Translations under genes and position numbers: made by a program
DNA from: Phoenix dactylifera
Lineage: Eukaryota > Streptophyta > Magnoliopsida > Arecales > Arecaceae
Assembly: GCF_009389715.1 (NCBI RefSeq)
Contig: NC_052404.1
Location: 8,330,745-8,394,744, forward strand
Direction of reading: 5' to 3'
DNA: 64,000 bases
Shown here: piece after piece, positions 1 through 12,000 of the stretch
Layout: every line of letters starts with the position of its first letter
How positions within the stretch are numbered: the stretch's first letter is position 1
The notes under the pieces: model-generated
Told to the model about the DNA's origin: nothing
Seen by the model: the letters and a program-made list of their open reading frames with translations, nothing else
The model's database searches: none

Positions 1-414
1 ATATTTATAGCCAAACTGTGGCCCCCCCGGTCGTTCCGATGCGGGTGGCTCCAATAAATGCGGGCGCATCGAATCCGGAGCCGTTCCGGCCCTCGAGGCG
101 TATCCTCCCACGACCTCCTAAGCGTCGTTCTCCTTAATTGCATTCTTCATGCAGAACACTCCGGGCGGTGTGTATCCCACGGCCCACGTATCTCCGCACG
201 CGCCCAGGCCGCATCCGCCTCGAAGAACGCGCGTACCGCGGCCGCTTAACTGGCACTCCTCGCAAGCAGCAACTGGCCGATCCGATTTTCCAAGTAACGC
301 CTCAATTAGCATTTAATAGCCTTCTGGTGTTCCCCAGGCGACGCTTCGAGAGGAGGAGAAATACGATCGCAGCTGGCCACGGAGAAACCCCGTCGAGCGG
401 CAAGTGATAGGCGC

Positions 415-1638
415 GCGACCAACGAGTGGAATTCCCCGAGGCTCGGCCCTCGGATGCCAGGCTAACCCGATGATCATCCCGGGAGCAGACTAGCCTGAAG
501 CCCCGACCGGTCGCCTCGGCTTGCGCCAGCCTTGGCCGACCAACGAGCGGAATTCTCCGAGGCTCGGCCCTCGGATGCCAGGCTAACCCGATGATCATCC
601 CGGGAGCAGACTAGCCTGAAGCCCCGACCGGTCGCCTCGGCTTGCGCCAGCCTTGGCCGACCAACGAGCGGAATTCCCCGAGGCTCGGCCCTCGGATGCC
701 AGGCTAACCCGATGATCATCCCGGGAGCAGACTAGCCTGAAGCCCCGACCGGTCGCCTCGGCTTGCGCCAGCCTTGGCCGACCAACAAGCGGAATTCCCC
801 GAGGCTCCGCCCTCGGATGCCAGGCTAACCCGATGATCATCCCGGGAGCAGACTAGCCTGAAGCCCCGACCGGTCGCCTCGGCTTGCGCCAGCCTTGGCC
901 GACCAACGAGCGGAATTCCCCGAGGCTCAGCCCTCGGATGCCAGGCTAACCCGATGATCATCCCGGGAGCAGACTAGCCAGAAGCCCCGACCGGTCGCCT
1001 CGGCTTGCGCCAGCCTTGGCCGACCAACGAGCGGAATTCCCCGAGGCTCGGTCCTCGGATGCCAGGCTAACCCGATGATCATCCCGGGAGCAGACTAGCC
1101 TGAAGCCCCGACCGGTCGCCTCGGCTTGCGCCAGCCTTGGCCGACCAACGAGCGGAATTCTCCGAGGCTCAGTCCTCGGATGCCAGGCTAACCCGATGAT
1201 CATTCCGGGAGCAGACTAGCCTGAAGCCCCGACCGGTCGCCTCGGCTTGCGCCAGCCTTGGCCGACCAACGAGCGGAATTCTCCGAGGCTCAGCCCTCGG
1301 ATGCCAGGCTAACCCGATGATCATCCCGGGAGCAGACTAGCCTGAAGCCCCGACCGGTCGCCTCGGCTTGCGCCAGCCTTGGCCGACCAATGAGCGGAAT
1401 TCCCCGAGGCTCGGTCCTCGGATGCCAGGCTAACCCGATGATCATCCCGGGAGCAGACTAGCCTGAAGCCCTGACCGGTCGCCTCGGCTTGCGCCAGCCT
1501 TGGCCGACCAACGAGCGGAATTCCCCGAGGCTCAGTCCTCGGATGCCAGGCTAACCCGATGATCATCCCGGGAGCAGACTAGCCTGAAGCCCCGACCGGT
1601 CGCCTCGGCTTGCGCCAGCCTTGGCCGACCAATGAGCG
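415..1638. repeat. 121-bp tandem array, about 10 copies
   Basis: The landmark GATGATCATC recurs at 469, 590, 711, 832, 953, 1074, 1195, 1316, 1437 and 1558, exactly 121 bp apart. Partial units lie at both ends, giving about 10.1 copies. Copies differ by only a few substitutions each, so the array is young or homogenised. Each unit holds a GC-rich self-complementary stretch around CCGAGGCTCGG followed by CCTCGG. Since 121 is not a multiple of 3, any reading frame changes with every copy, so the array is not a repeated protein. It lies inside the Gypsy element and feeds directly into a second array of 46-bp units. Confidence 0.95.
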
Positions 1639-1915
1639 GAATTTCCTGAGGCCTAACCCTCGGATGCCTGGCCTAGCGCCGGAAGAATTTCCTGAGGCCT
1701 AACCCTCGGATGCCTGGCCTAGCGCCAGAAGAATTTCCTGAGGCCTAACCCTCGGATGCCTGGCCTAGCGCCGGAAGAATTTCCTGAGGCCTAACCCTCG
1801 GATGCCTGGCCTAGCGCCGGAAGAATTTCCTGAGGCCTAACCCTCGGATGCCTGGCCTAGCGCCGGGAGAATTTCCTGAGGCCTAACCCTCGGATGCCTG
1901 GCCTAGTGCCGGAGG
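1639..1915. repeat. 46-bp tandem array, six copies, derived from the 121-bp unit
   Basis: GAATTTCCTGAGG starts at 1639, 1685, 1731, 1777, 1823 and 1869, exactly 46 bp apart. The unit resembles the part of the 121-bp unit running from GGAATTCCCCGAGG through CTCGGATGCCAGG, so it looks like a shortened derivative that expanded by itself next to the parent array. The last copy is changed (TAGTGCCGGAGG) and runs into unique internal DNA of the Gypsy element. Confidence 0.93.
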
Positions 1916-2575
1916 AACTTCAAGAGTCAGGAGTCGGCGAGACGCTACCAAGAGTTAAAAAGAGGAAGGACGAAAGTGAAATGGGGAAACACTTTGTTTG
2001 CATTAACTTTCGTTGCATCAGGGCCGAGACCCATACAACATGGCAAAACGCCAACATACAAAGAAAAGAACAAAGAAAAAGTACAGAGGGTCAGCTTGGA
2101 GGAACCCCTGGATCGGGAACGGCGAGCACGTCCGCGAAGGGTAGGGAGACGGTTGGAGAACCGGCAGGCAATGGCATCGGAGGAGAGTCGAGGAGGGAGA
2201 CCCCACTCAGGTCAATTCCGGGGTATTTAGTGGACACCCTTGCCAGGCCTTCATCGAAGCCTAAGGCAAAGGAGTCGGACCCCGCATCCGACATGTCACG
2301 GATGAACTCGGCGGAAAGGCGGGTGACGCCTCGGTGACGCCAGAGGACGCCTGGCTGCCGAAGGATCGTTCGCGCCCCAAAGGCGAATCGACGTCATTAA
2401 GGAAGGATGTCCGCCGAAATCCGCAGACTGCCAGATCAGCGACAACCGCCATACGCCATAAAGAAGGCGGGGAGCTCGAAGCGCGCGCGCCTTTCCGAGG
2501 GATGGCGGCAATCTCGAAGCGTCACTCCCTTCACCCGTTCCCCTCCTGGTTCCAGGCTCGGAAGTGGGGGGCTAC

Positions 2576-3380
2576 TGTTACGGGGGAACTTAGCCACCAT
2601 GCCCCACGTGACCGGCACGCACGCCCAGGAAGACTACGGCTGCCCCTTGATCCAGCAATCCGACCTCGGGTCGGATATCTTCGGCTCCGCAGCCCGACCC
2701 CGAGTCGGCTGCCCCTTGATCCAGCAATCCGACCTCGGGTCGGATATCTTCGGCTCCGCAGCCCGACCCCGAGTCGGCTGCCCCTTGATCCAGCAATCCG
2801 ACCTCGGGTCGGATATCTTCGGCTCCGCAGTCCGACCCCGAGTCGGTTGCCCCTTGATCCAGCAATCCGACCTCGGGTCGGCAATCTCTTGACAACAACA
2901 GACTGTTCCCCTGAGGCACGCCGCGGCCCCCTGCTCCACTACTCCCTGCAACGGCCGAATCCGACGCTGCCCCACGATCTCCTGTAACAGCCGTACAAAG
3001 CGGAGCTCCACTACGCCCTGCCATGGCCGTACCCAGCGCTGCCCCACGACGTCCTGTAACGGCCACGTCAGTGGCAACCCCATCGTGCCACACGATGACC
3101 AATCCCCAGAAAAACCCCCCAGCCTGATATATATGGGGCTGGGGGGGAAGGGGGAGAAAAAGAAAAATTTTCCAGAGTATCATCTTACCTGCTACCTCTC
3201 CTTCTCCTTCTCCTTCGATCTCCCCTGACTTGATCGTCGGAGGGCCCCCACTACCCTGGTGGTGGTGCGGGGCTTGCTTGCAGGTTTCCCGGCGGAGGGC
3301 GGAGCGCAACCAAAGCAATTCAAAGGGAACCCCGTTCACACCGCTGTGCCAATCGTTCTCGGTTTGGACCCCCAGCAACA
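2576..3380 (+). repeat. 3' LTR of the Gypsy element (805 bp)
   Basis: The LTR opens with TGTTACGGGG after a purine-rich tract and closes with CCCAGCAACA, so the TG..CA ends are in place with a short inverted repeat (TGTT/AACA). Inside it carry a 69-bp tandem repeat (2642-2881) and a TATATAT stretch at about 3127-3133, a candidate core promoter. CT-rich DNA follows at about 3190-3225. Directly after the final CA comes the 25-bp stub of a Copia LTR, which fixes the right boundary independently. The partner 5' LTR is not in the window. Confidence 0.78.
2642..2881. repeat. 69-bp tandem repeat inside the Gypsy LTR, about 3.5 copies
   Basis: GCCCCTTGATCCAGC starts at 2642, 2711, 2780 and 2849, exactly 69 bp apart; the last copy stops after about 33 bp. 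Each unit has two dyads: CCGAC-CTCGG-GTCGG, and CGACCCCGAGTCGG, the second able to pair with the first. Copies are nearly identical. Position upstream of the TATATAT stretch would suit a promoter-proximal repeat, but that role is a guess. Confidence 0.92.
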
Positions 3381-3405
3381 ATTATTATTTAATAAAAATC
3401 TAACA
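3381..3405 (-). repeat. 25-bp stub of the Copia 3' LTR
   Basis: These 25 bases are identical to the start of the 5' LTR at 9043-9019 and follow the polypurine tract ending at 3406. They abut the Gypsy LTR end at 3380. Confidence 0.8.
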
Positions 3406-3979
3406 TTCCCCCACCTGATTAAAATGTTTTCAAAAACTATATAAAATAAAAAATAGTCAAACTGGGCTTGTTTATGTCACGACTTCAATAAAGGTAGCTT
3501 GCGGCTTTGAACCTTTACCTAGTGAAAGTATATTTTTATCTGAAAGGTATAGTGGTAGCTAAAAAGCTTTGAACCAAATCCTTTGGTTCAGATTTCTATA
3601 TACTTCACCCATGACAAATGCAAATACTGGGTTCATTATAGGTGGTGCTTTTTCTGGCCTTATGCACCAATATCTCAGTTTTATGAGTGCTCTAGGGGTT
3701 AAACCCTTATCCCCATAGACTGCGGCCACACAGTCACACTCATATAGGTGAGTCCTCCAAGGGTGCTCGCAGCACGGCACCTTGCCATAGACTCGGACTC
3801 ATTCAGAGTTTTAAACTCTTCCGTATACCTCTGCTGTATTTAGCACTCACATCACAGGGAGAGACTAAATGACATAAAGTCATTTTATAATAGTGCTAAC
3901 TAATCATTTAAACAACTTGTTTTTTCCGTTGAACCTTTCATCTTGGGATCTCCAGTCAGAATAGGTTGGGTTGCCATTG

Positions 3980-6900
3980 TCAATGATTCCTTATGGATTT
4001 CAGTCCCATCCCCTTTGATGTTTCTATGACTTTGCTTCTAGCCAGTCCTTTAGTTAAAGGATCTGCTAGGTTATCTTTAGATCCAACAAATTCCAAAGTT
4101 ATGATACCATTTTTAATTAGGTATCTAATAGTCTTATGTCTCACACTAATGTGTCTTCTGTTTCTCTTGTTATACTCAGTATTTCTACAAGTGTTAATTG
4201 CAGCTTCATTATCACATAACAAAGAGATAGCAGGTATAGGCTTTTCCATAATAGGTATTTCAGACATAAGATTCTTAAACCATTCTGCTTCTTGACTTGC
4301 AGAATCTAAGGCTACAATCTCAGCCTCCATAGTGGATCTTGTGATCACAGTTTGTTTGGATGATCTCCAAGCAACAGCTGCACCACCCAACATGAATATG
4401 TATCCACTAGTTCCTTTTCGGTTCACTGAATCAGTGATCCAACTAGCATCACTGTATCCTTCAAGTACAGCGGGAAATCTTGAGTAATGTAAACCATAAT
4501 ACATGGTACCTCTCAAGTATCTAAGTACTCTATCCAGTGCTTCCCAGTGACTAAGACTAGGGCAACTATTAAACCTACTGAGCTTTCCTATAGCATAAGA
4601 AATGTCAGGTCTACTTGTATTTGCAACATACATCAGTGTCCCAATAATTTGAGCATATTTCTCTTGGGCCACTGGATCACCTTTATTGCACTTCAAGTTC
4701 AAACCATGCTCATAAGGTGTACTCACTGGTTTACAGTTGTACTTATCAAATTTCTTCAATATTTTCTCAATATATTGTGATTGATCAAAAATTATACCAT
4801 CAGGTATTCTGGTAATCCTGTTACCAAGAATTACCTCTGCCTGACCTAAATCTTTCATATCAAAATTATTAGACAAGAAAGTTTTGATATCAGTCACCAT
4901 ATTCATATCAGTACCAAAAATTAAAATATCATCAACATATAAACACAAGATAATACATGAATCATTTTCTAACTTTGAATATAAGCACTTATCTGATTCA
5001 TTTGCTTTAAAGCCATAAGAAACAATTATTTTATCAAATTTCCTATGCCATTGCTTAGGAGCTTGTTTTAAACCATAGAGAGATTTGACTAACCTACAAA
5101 CTTTTCTTTCCTGTCCTTGAGCCACATATCCCTCTGGCTGATCCATATAGATCTCTTCCTCTAAATCACCATGAAGGAAGGCAGTCTTGACATCCATTTG
5201 ATGAATTATCAAATTATGGATTGAAGCCAGTGCAATTAAAGTACGAATTGTGGTTATCCTAGTTACAGGAGAATATGTATCAAAGTAGTCAATACCCTCT
5301 TTCTGAGAAAAGCCCTTAGCAACTAATCTTGCTTTATATTTTTCAATAGAACCATCAGGTCTTAATTTCTTCTTAAATATCTATTTACAACCTATAGCCT
5401 TACTACCAGGTGGTAAGTCAGTTAAAAACCATGTTTTATTGGTCATAAGTGAATTCATTTCACTATTAATAGCTTCCTTCCAAAACATAGAATCTAATGA
5501 GTTCATAGCATCTTTATAAGTTTTAGGATCATCTTCAACCATAAAAGTATAGAAATCAGATCCAAAATCTTTCTTTTTCCTAATTCTTTTTCCTTTACCA
5601 AGTTCATTAATATCATTAAGTTCATTTTCATTTTCATTATTAGGAATAATTAGAGAATTAGATGGCGAACTACAAGATGCATCATTAGATCTATCTATTA
5701 CATGCTTTTCTATTTTATCCTTAAATGGAAAAATGTCTTCAAAGAAAGAAGCATCTTTAGATTCAATTATAGTATTCTTATCTATGCCATTAATATCAGA
5801 ATTAATAACTAAGAACCTATAAGTAACACTATTAAGAGAATAACCAAGAAACACAGCATCAAAAGTGTTAGGTCCTAATTTTCTTTTCTTGATTAAAGGA
5901 ATATTAACCTTAGCCAAACAACCCCAAACTTTTACAAAATTTAGGTTAGGTTTTCTTCCTTTCCAAAGTTCATAAGGAGATTTATTAGAACCTTTAAATA
6001 GAACCCTATTAAGCAGGAAACATGCAGTAAGCATTGCTTCCCCCCACCAAACCTCAGGTAAACCTGAGTTGGCAATCAAAGATCTTACCATATCTTGCAG
6101 AGTCCTATTTTTCCTTTCAGCCACTCCATTAGACTGAGGTGAATAGGGAGGTGTAACTTCATGTAGAATTCCATTAACTCTACAGAATTCATTCAAGTCA
6201 TTAGAGGTGTATTCTCCTCCTCTGTCTGACCTGAGAATCTTTATTCTCTTGTCAAGTTGATTTTCTACTAAAGATTTATAAGTCTTAAACATCTCAAATG
6301 CTTCATCTTTAGATTTCATTAAATAAACTTGACAATACTTAGAATAATCATCTATGAAGGTAATGAAATACCTTCTACCCCCTTTAGTCAAAGTTCTATT
6401 TAGATCACATACATTTGAATGTATTAATTCTAATAAAGTTGAATTTCTATTTACTATTTTAAATGGTTTTCTAGGTTGTTTAGATTGAACACAAATTTGA
6501 CACCTTTCCTTTTCATTTAATGAAACATTAGGCAATAAACCAGAGCTAATCATTCTTTTAATAGTATTATTATTCACATGTCCTAATCTAGCATGCCAAA
6601 GAGATGAAGAACATATTGAAAGCATAATTTTATTATTATTATCAGAAGAAAAATCCAAAGATACATTATTTATTACATACAAGCCATCACACTCATAGCC
6701 TTTGCCTACAAATATTCCATTCTTTGTTATAATCACTTTCTTAGATTGAAATAACAAAGAATAACCACTCCTATTTAGAAGAGATCCACTGATCAGATTC
6801 CTCCTTCCATCGGGCACATGGTACACATTAAATAGTGTAAGCACATTTCCAGACGTAAGCCTTAGAAGTACTTTTCCAGTTTCAAGCACTCGTGCCGAGG

Positions 6901-7959
6901 TGGAGTTCCCCATAGTTACTGTTAGGCCACTCCGGACCTGATAAGTAGTAAAAAGGGTATGATCAGTACACATATGAACATTCGCACCTGTATCTACTAA
7001 CCAATCGGTAGAGCAAATTGCCAAATTTAATTCTGGACTTAAAGTTACATACCGATCATCAGTACTAGTAGGACCAGTACTGGATAGCACCATGTTGGTT
7101 TGTGGATTTGCAGGTTGAGAAGGTGCATGTTCATAGTTCTGATACTTCTTCTTCTTCATCCGGCATACTCGAGCCATATGACCGAGTTTCCCACAATTGT
7201 AGCAAATCGGCTTCCGATCATTCTTATTGATATGATGTTTTGGCTTCATAGGTTTTCTTTTGTTTCTAGGTCCACCCTTTTCAAATTTGGAGTTCTTGAA
7301 CTTATGGGTCTTATTTTGGCCTTCTACAAAGTTCACCTTGGTTAGAAGCTCAGGATTCATGAGTTGCTCATTATCTTTCTCAAGGTGTTGTTCTTGGATC
7401 CTAATGGCAGACAATAGAGTTTTCATTGTCATATCCTCGGTTTTATGTTTCAGGGATAACCCAAAGTCTTTCCAAGAAGGTGGGAGCTTGTCAATGGTAC
7501 AAGCAACTTGAAGGCTCTCAGTTATACCCATTTCCCTTAAGCCTAATTCATGATAAATCACTGTTAACTCATGGGCTTGATCAACTACAGGCTTGGTGTC
7601 AACCATCTTATAAGACAGGAATTGACTAGCAGCATACTTGTCCATTCCGGCATCTTGGATACCATATTTCTTATTAAGATCATCCCAAATCTCCTTGGAG
7701 GTTTTAAAAGTGCAGTAGACATCAAAAAGGGGATCAGTAAGATAGGACAGAATCCTTCCCTACACAGGTAGTCTTTCTTCTTAAATTCCTCCAAATTACA
7801 AGTTCTAGCTGGTTCATTCTCTTTCTCATTTGGAGGAGAGTCAAAGATTATGGAAAATAACCCAAGTGTGGTTAAGAAGATTTCCATCTTCTGTCTCCAA
7901 CGCTTAAAGTTATTTCCATTAAATTTTTCAGGAGGAACCGGGTCACTTGCATTGGCCAT
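3980..7959 (-). pseudogene. Copia gag-pol polyprotein, broken by a frameshift and an in-frame stop
   Basis: Reading on the - strand from the ATG at 7959, the start (MANASDPVPP) is a Copia gag N-terminus. Recognisable parts in order: gag; a CCHC zinc knuckle (CYNCGKLGHMARVC) near 7200; the aspartic protease site (LVDTGA) near 7000; the HARLGH pre-integrase motif near 6590; the integrase catalytic D, D and E in FIDDYS, LRSDRGG and VAERKNR (about 6350-6110). Then RT with YVDDIL near 4940, and RNase H with YSDASW near 4450 and TRSTMEAE near 4330, ending at 3980. Two lesions are visible. The frame changes near 7755, where gag homology leaves the first frame and resumes in another. An in-frame TAG lies at 5381-5383, just before RT, with homology continuing in the same frame beyond it. 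The rest is well preserved, so inactivation looks fairly recent. Confidence 0.9.
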
Positions 7960-9043
7960 TGGGGTAACTCTAAGTACTAGCCTATTATATGTAGGAGTAT
8001 CTACTTCAAGAATGTTGGGTATATACTGTCCCAGAAAATTTTAAATCTATAATACTCTACTTCAACAAATAATAGGCAGAAATAGGCTTACAGAAAATAA
8101 ATAGAGAAAGTGGAAAAATGGAACCCGAGATGCTGAGGCGTGGTATGTTGGTCACTTTCCTTGAAGTAGATTTCGCCACCTTACAGTGCACTAGGCTTGG
8201 ATGGCGTTCTACTCCTGAGATACAACAGCCTCTCGCACTGTTCCTTCTGCCTCAATGATTTGCACGGATCAAAGAAGCTTTCGAACCCAGAATCAGTATG
8301 CTGCAAGCCCGTTGATTGAAAGATAAATAGCAAACAGGGAGAATAGTAGTTTTCTGCTTTCAAATTATATATGTCTCCTGTCTAATCCGAAGAGGTCTAT
8401 TTATAGACTTCTTCGGGACAGACGCGACCCAAAAAACGATCCAACGGTCGAAACCGGTAAGAAAGTTTGAAAAAAAACACTGGGAGTATGGCCAGCGGAT
8501 GCGAGGTCGGTTGCGAAGAGGTGCTATCGAGGAAGCGACGTGGCTCCTCGTGTTAAGGGTGCGAAGCACGACTCATGCGCCTCTTGGCTCATCGCACCTG
8601 TTGTCCGACCTCGGCTCCTCTGGGCTCATTGCACCTGTGGTCCGACCTCAGCCTCGGCACCTCGGACGAGCACAGGCACAAGGAACCTCGGACGAGCAGG
8701 GCACATGCGCAAAGAACCCTGGTCGCACAGGCACAAGGAACCTTGGACGAGCAGGGCCTGTGAGGCGCAAGTAACCTCGGACGAGCAGGGCCGAGCGAGC
8801 ACAGGCTCGAGCGCAAAGACCGTCGGGTCGGACGAGCACAGGCACAGAACCGAGCCTTCACGTAAATAAATCCTCCATATGAGAGATTTAAAAAAGGAGG
8901 GAACAGAGATTCGAACCACCTACCTCAAGCACCTCAAGCGGGCACACCAACCATCCACACCACACTCCCTTCTTAACATATATACATAATATATATATTT
9001 TAAGTATGAAAACTTTTAATTATTATTTAATAAAAATCTAACA
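7960..9043 (-). repeat. Copia 5' LTR and untranslated leader
   Basis: The left end of the LTR on the - strand is fixed at 9043 by the 25-base identity with the 3' LTR stub at 3405-3381. A good TATA box (CTATAAATAG on the - strand, plus coordinates 8397-8406) lies about 640 bp into it, so transcription probably starts near 8370. The LTR/leader junction is not resolved, because the second LTR is cut off and no primer-binding site stands out. Between about 8560 and 8860 the LTR carries GC-rich short repeats based on CGGACGAGCA, unlike the AT-rich coding part. Confidence 0.6.
8397..8406 (-). promoter_or_regulatory. TATA box of the Copia 5' LTR
   Basis: CTATAAATAG on the - strand, in the LTR upstream of gag, matches the plant TATA consensus and has the expected spacing to a leader of several hundred bases. 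Confidence 0.6.
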
Positions 9044-12000
9044 AACACATGCTTGCACGGGTCCTCACACTATCTAAGCAACTCCATACCTCATCCTACA
9101 CCAGCTGTTTCTCAAACAAATAATATCTTTCAAGGATATGCTGACTAGAATATGATAAATTTGACAATATGATGGCATGCACATGCCATGGAATGAGCTG
9201 CTCTTTTTTTTCACACTCCTGTGGGTGGCCAAGTTGGATGTGTGGTTAGAGAAAGGCAATGTGACAAGCTACTTGCTTTTCCAACCTAAAGGGTGCTCAA
9301 TAAAAGATCATATACCAATAAAGTTAAAGACAGCCATACTTTGACTATAGTTAGCCCAAAAGATGATCCTCCATGATCTGATGGCTCTCATATGGAAGCT
9401 GATGCTTTGTTATCTACATTCAGATTTACTTTAGTCCCCATCGTGTCAAGTATAAGATGCCATTGTGTTCATGAAAGTTTCCCATTGTCGACATCGATCT
9501 GTTTTTAAAAATATGAATGAAGAGGGGGAAATCATTGGGCCTACAAAACAAAGCCAGTCACAGGGAATCTTCTTATCACTTCCTTGTGGAAGTTTACACT
9601 AGAAATCAACTGCTAGAAAGCTAAATGTCCTCCTCAATAACTAGGATGGCATGTTCCAAGGCCTTTGTAGTCGTACTCGGATCTCTCTCACCTCACACCA
9701 GCTTCAACATTCACATGGCCTCCAAGACCATTGTTCTTGGTCCCCATCCACTCCAACCCAACCTCCCCACACTATAAAGCTAGCATTTAAGCTCTCAAGC
9801 CTTCACATCCATGTGGGGAAGTCAGAAAAGGTGACCACATTTTACACGCAATCACATGCTACACAACTACTCTAGAATCAAACGTACCCTTGCGAATTTC
9901 AACAAACACCTTACACTTCAAATGCAAATTCGAGAATCTTTCAGAGAAACCTACGAAGAAGACAAGTGCATGTTGATCTTTATGTGAAGTTAAGAGTTAT
10001 CTATAGAGGGATAAGCTTAGATATCTTAATGCAACAGTTAATATGATTGAAGAAGCTTCAATTTGTCCCAACTCAGGAGCATGGATCAAGAGTTTCTTTG
10101 ATTTTTTGATACATTAACTCATATATCTTTACCTGGTTTACTCTATAAGAAATACTCTGCACCTGGATGTGACACCTTTGTGAAAGGATTACTATTGAAC
10201 CCAAAGAAAGAAAGGATAAGAAGACAAGAGACTCAGCTCTGTGTCACTTGGCACATTATTTTTCAATACATAAAGGGTCGTGTATGAAGTGTCAAGTTGG
10301 TACAACTTTATTATTTTATGACAACCCTCATGCGCACCACCAAGCAAAACGTACGAAATTACATTAGCAGCATATATATCACTGTTTTAAATACCACTCT
10401 TTTATATAGGCAAATGCAAATTTCTTAATAAATAATGATGAGCATATCATAAGAACTGAATATAGATTACTAGCAACTAATTAGCTTTCTACATCATATT
10501 ATTAATTTTATATATTATTGCACTAAAATAATACTTACTACATGATCACCTAACAAACTACATAGTTTGCATTTACAACCGTATAATGACTAGTAAGCAC
10601 CAAGTCCAAGGGCTAAGACTGCCGATACACTTTTGTTATTATGATGGAGAAGCTTAAAAACCTAAAATGATCTAAAGTGTTGTTATCGAGCACAAATGAT
10701 AAAAAAAAAAAAAGAAAAAAGAAAAAAGAGTGCTCTATATTCAACAAAATCTGCCACCTAAACTAATCTTTGGTAATTACTAGTTTTAAAGAATCATATT
10801 GTTAAAAACCCAAAATTGATAAAGCTTAAGAGTGAGGAGAGAATTAGAACACAAAAGAAGCTATACATGAGCAAACAAAATGGAACTGTCTTTTGTTTTG
10901 CACTGCCGGACCCTTCTTCGGTTAGAGCATGCCGGTCCTCATATGACTTCAGTCTCCTCTTCCTGCTACCAACCATCTTTCAGCTCAATGCCCTACTTGT
11001 TTAAAATATTTCTAATTCAGACCTTTCTATTTTATTCCTTAGCCGTGGACTTAGGCAAAAGCATAGATGCTTCAAGAGATGGTTACGCATGGGCTGACTA
11101 GATGGAGAGGAGCCCATAGAATTGTGAGACGAGGGCATGCTTCTTGTAAAGATCCAGATCCATGCAGGGGTGTTTAGTTCCATATTAGCTATGCACTAGA
11201 TAGATCTTGAATACTTATACAGGACCAAGGAACCCAAATAATATGTTCTAACTAGCTTTTTTGGGTGAGATCCTGAGTTGTGACTAATAGGGCAGACCCA
11301 ACCTATAAATTATCTAGAATAAAGCATTAGCTTATCGTGGTGCTTGTGATTAGATTTAAAAGTCAGGACTTAAATAGAAAAATATGCGAGAATACGTACA
11401 TGCATGTATTTAGTCCCACATCAGCCTTTTTGGGTGAAGTCTTGGGTTGCGACACTTCTTTTTGACCTTTTTCATATTCTTTGCTTCTTTTCCAAAAATT
11501 GGAATCTAATTCTCTTTGTAATATTCTCCACTTTGGGATATTGCGTTTGTGAATAGCTTGTCTTATTTTTCACCCTAGTCTGACTAACATAGCTAGTTGG
11601 GCTAGTTTGAATAAGATGTTGAGCTTTTTAATAATCAAAAAGCTAGCTAGATTCTGTTTCGTAAGCCTCCATAATTTTGATAATCACTGGCTTATATTAT
11701 ATCTAGTTTGAATAAGATATTAATAATCAAACTAGAGAATGTCTTGAAATAAACCTTTATTATCTTTAAGTCTGAATCATGCTCTCACTCGATTTTAAGT
11801 GGAGTTCCTCCCATCCAATATCTTAGAAAAATTTTTAAAAAAGCCATGTGTTTGTGTGTTTATATGTATTTCTTGAGATTATCAGTCACTTTTTTCGCTT
11901 TTGAAAGAGCTTTAGCTTAGGTATATGCCCAATGCAATTTTGAATGGAAAAATGAAGTATAAATTTCTAGGGCAGAATGCCATGCATGTGAACGTCCTAA

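Larger units (their letters stand above)
1..3380 (+). mobile_element. Gypsy-type LTR retrotransposon, right-hand part (internal 3' region plus 3' LTR)
   Basis: The 3' LTR (2576-3380) begins TGTTAC and ends GCAACA, and a purine-rich tract (GAAGTGGGGG, 2561-2570) lies just before it, as expected for the polypurine tract that primes plus-strand synthesis. Everything from position 1 to 2575 is therefore read as internal DNA of the same element, upstream of its 3' LTR. No gag or pol domain is visible here, so the coding part, if any, lies beyond the left edge. The visible internal part is GC-rich and non-coding, dominated by tandem arrays. This resembles the long non-coding segment that many plant Gypsy (Tat/Athila-type) or large non-autonomous elements carry between pol and the 3' LTR; the lineage is inference. 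The first bases after the LTR (3381-3385, ATTAT) would be one copy of the target duplication; the other copy is outside the window. Confidence 0.72.
3381..9043 (-). mobile_element. Copia-type LTR retrotransposon, degenerate, 3' LTR interrupted
   Basis: The element reads right to left. Its 5' LTR starts at 9043 with TGTTAGATTTTTATTAAATA. The polyprotein runs from about 7959 down to 3980. A polypurine tract (CAGGTGGGGGAA on the - strand) ends at 3406, and the 3' LTR starts at 3405 with the same 25 bases as the 5' LTR. After those 25 bases (3405-3381) the 3' LTR stops where the Gypsy element begins, so the Gypsy element inserted into it and the rest of this LTR should lie left of the window. Domain order gag, protease, integrase, RT, RNase H is diagnostic of Copia (Pseudoviridae-type) rather than Gypsy. 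No convincing tRNA-primer binding site was found. The 5-bp outer flank on the right is AACAC (9044-9048). Confidence 0.9.

Noticed and set aside
474..1566. Repeated 81-codon open frames on the - strand
   Set aside because: They follow from the 121-bp array; the period is not a multiple of 3 and no domain is present.
415..1915. CRISPR-like regular repeats
   Set aside because: Units are contiguous without unique spacers, in a plant retrotransposon; this is a tandem satellite.
2334..3381. Long open frames on both strands (217 and 263 codons)
   Set aside because: They run through the Gypsy LTR and its 69-bp repeat, giving repeated peptides with no known domain.
7960..8100. Primer-binding site for the Copia element
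   Set aside because: No stretch matching the initiator-Met tRNA 3' end (TGGTATCAGAGC) was seen on the - strand, so the LTR/leader border was left open.
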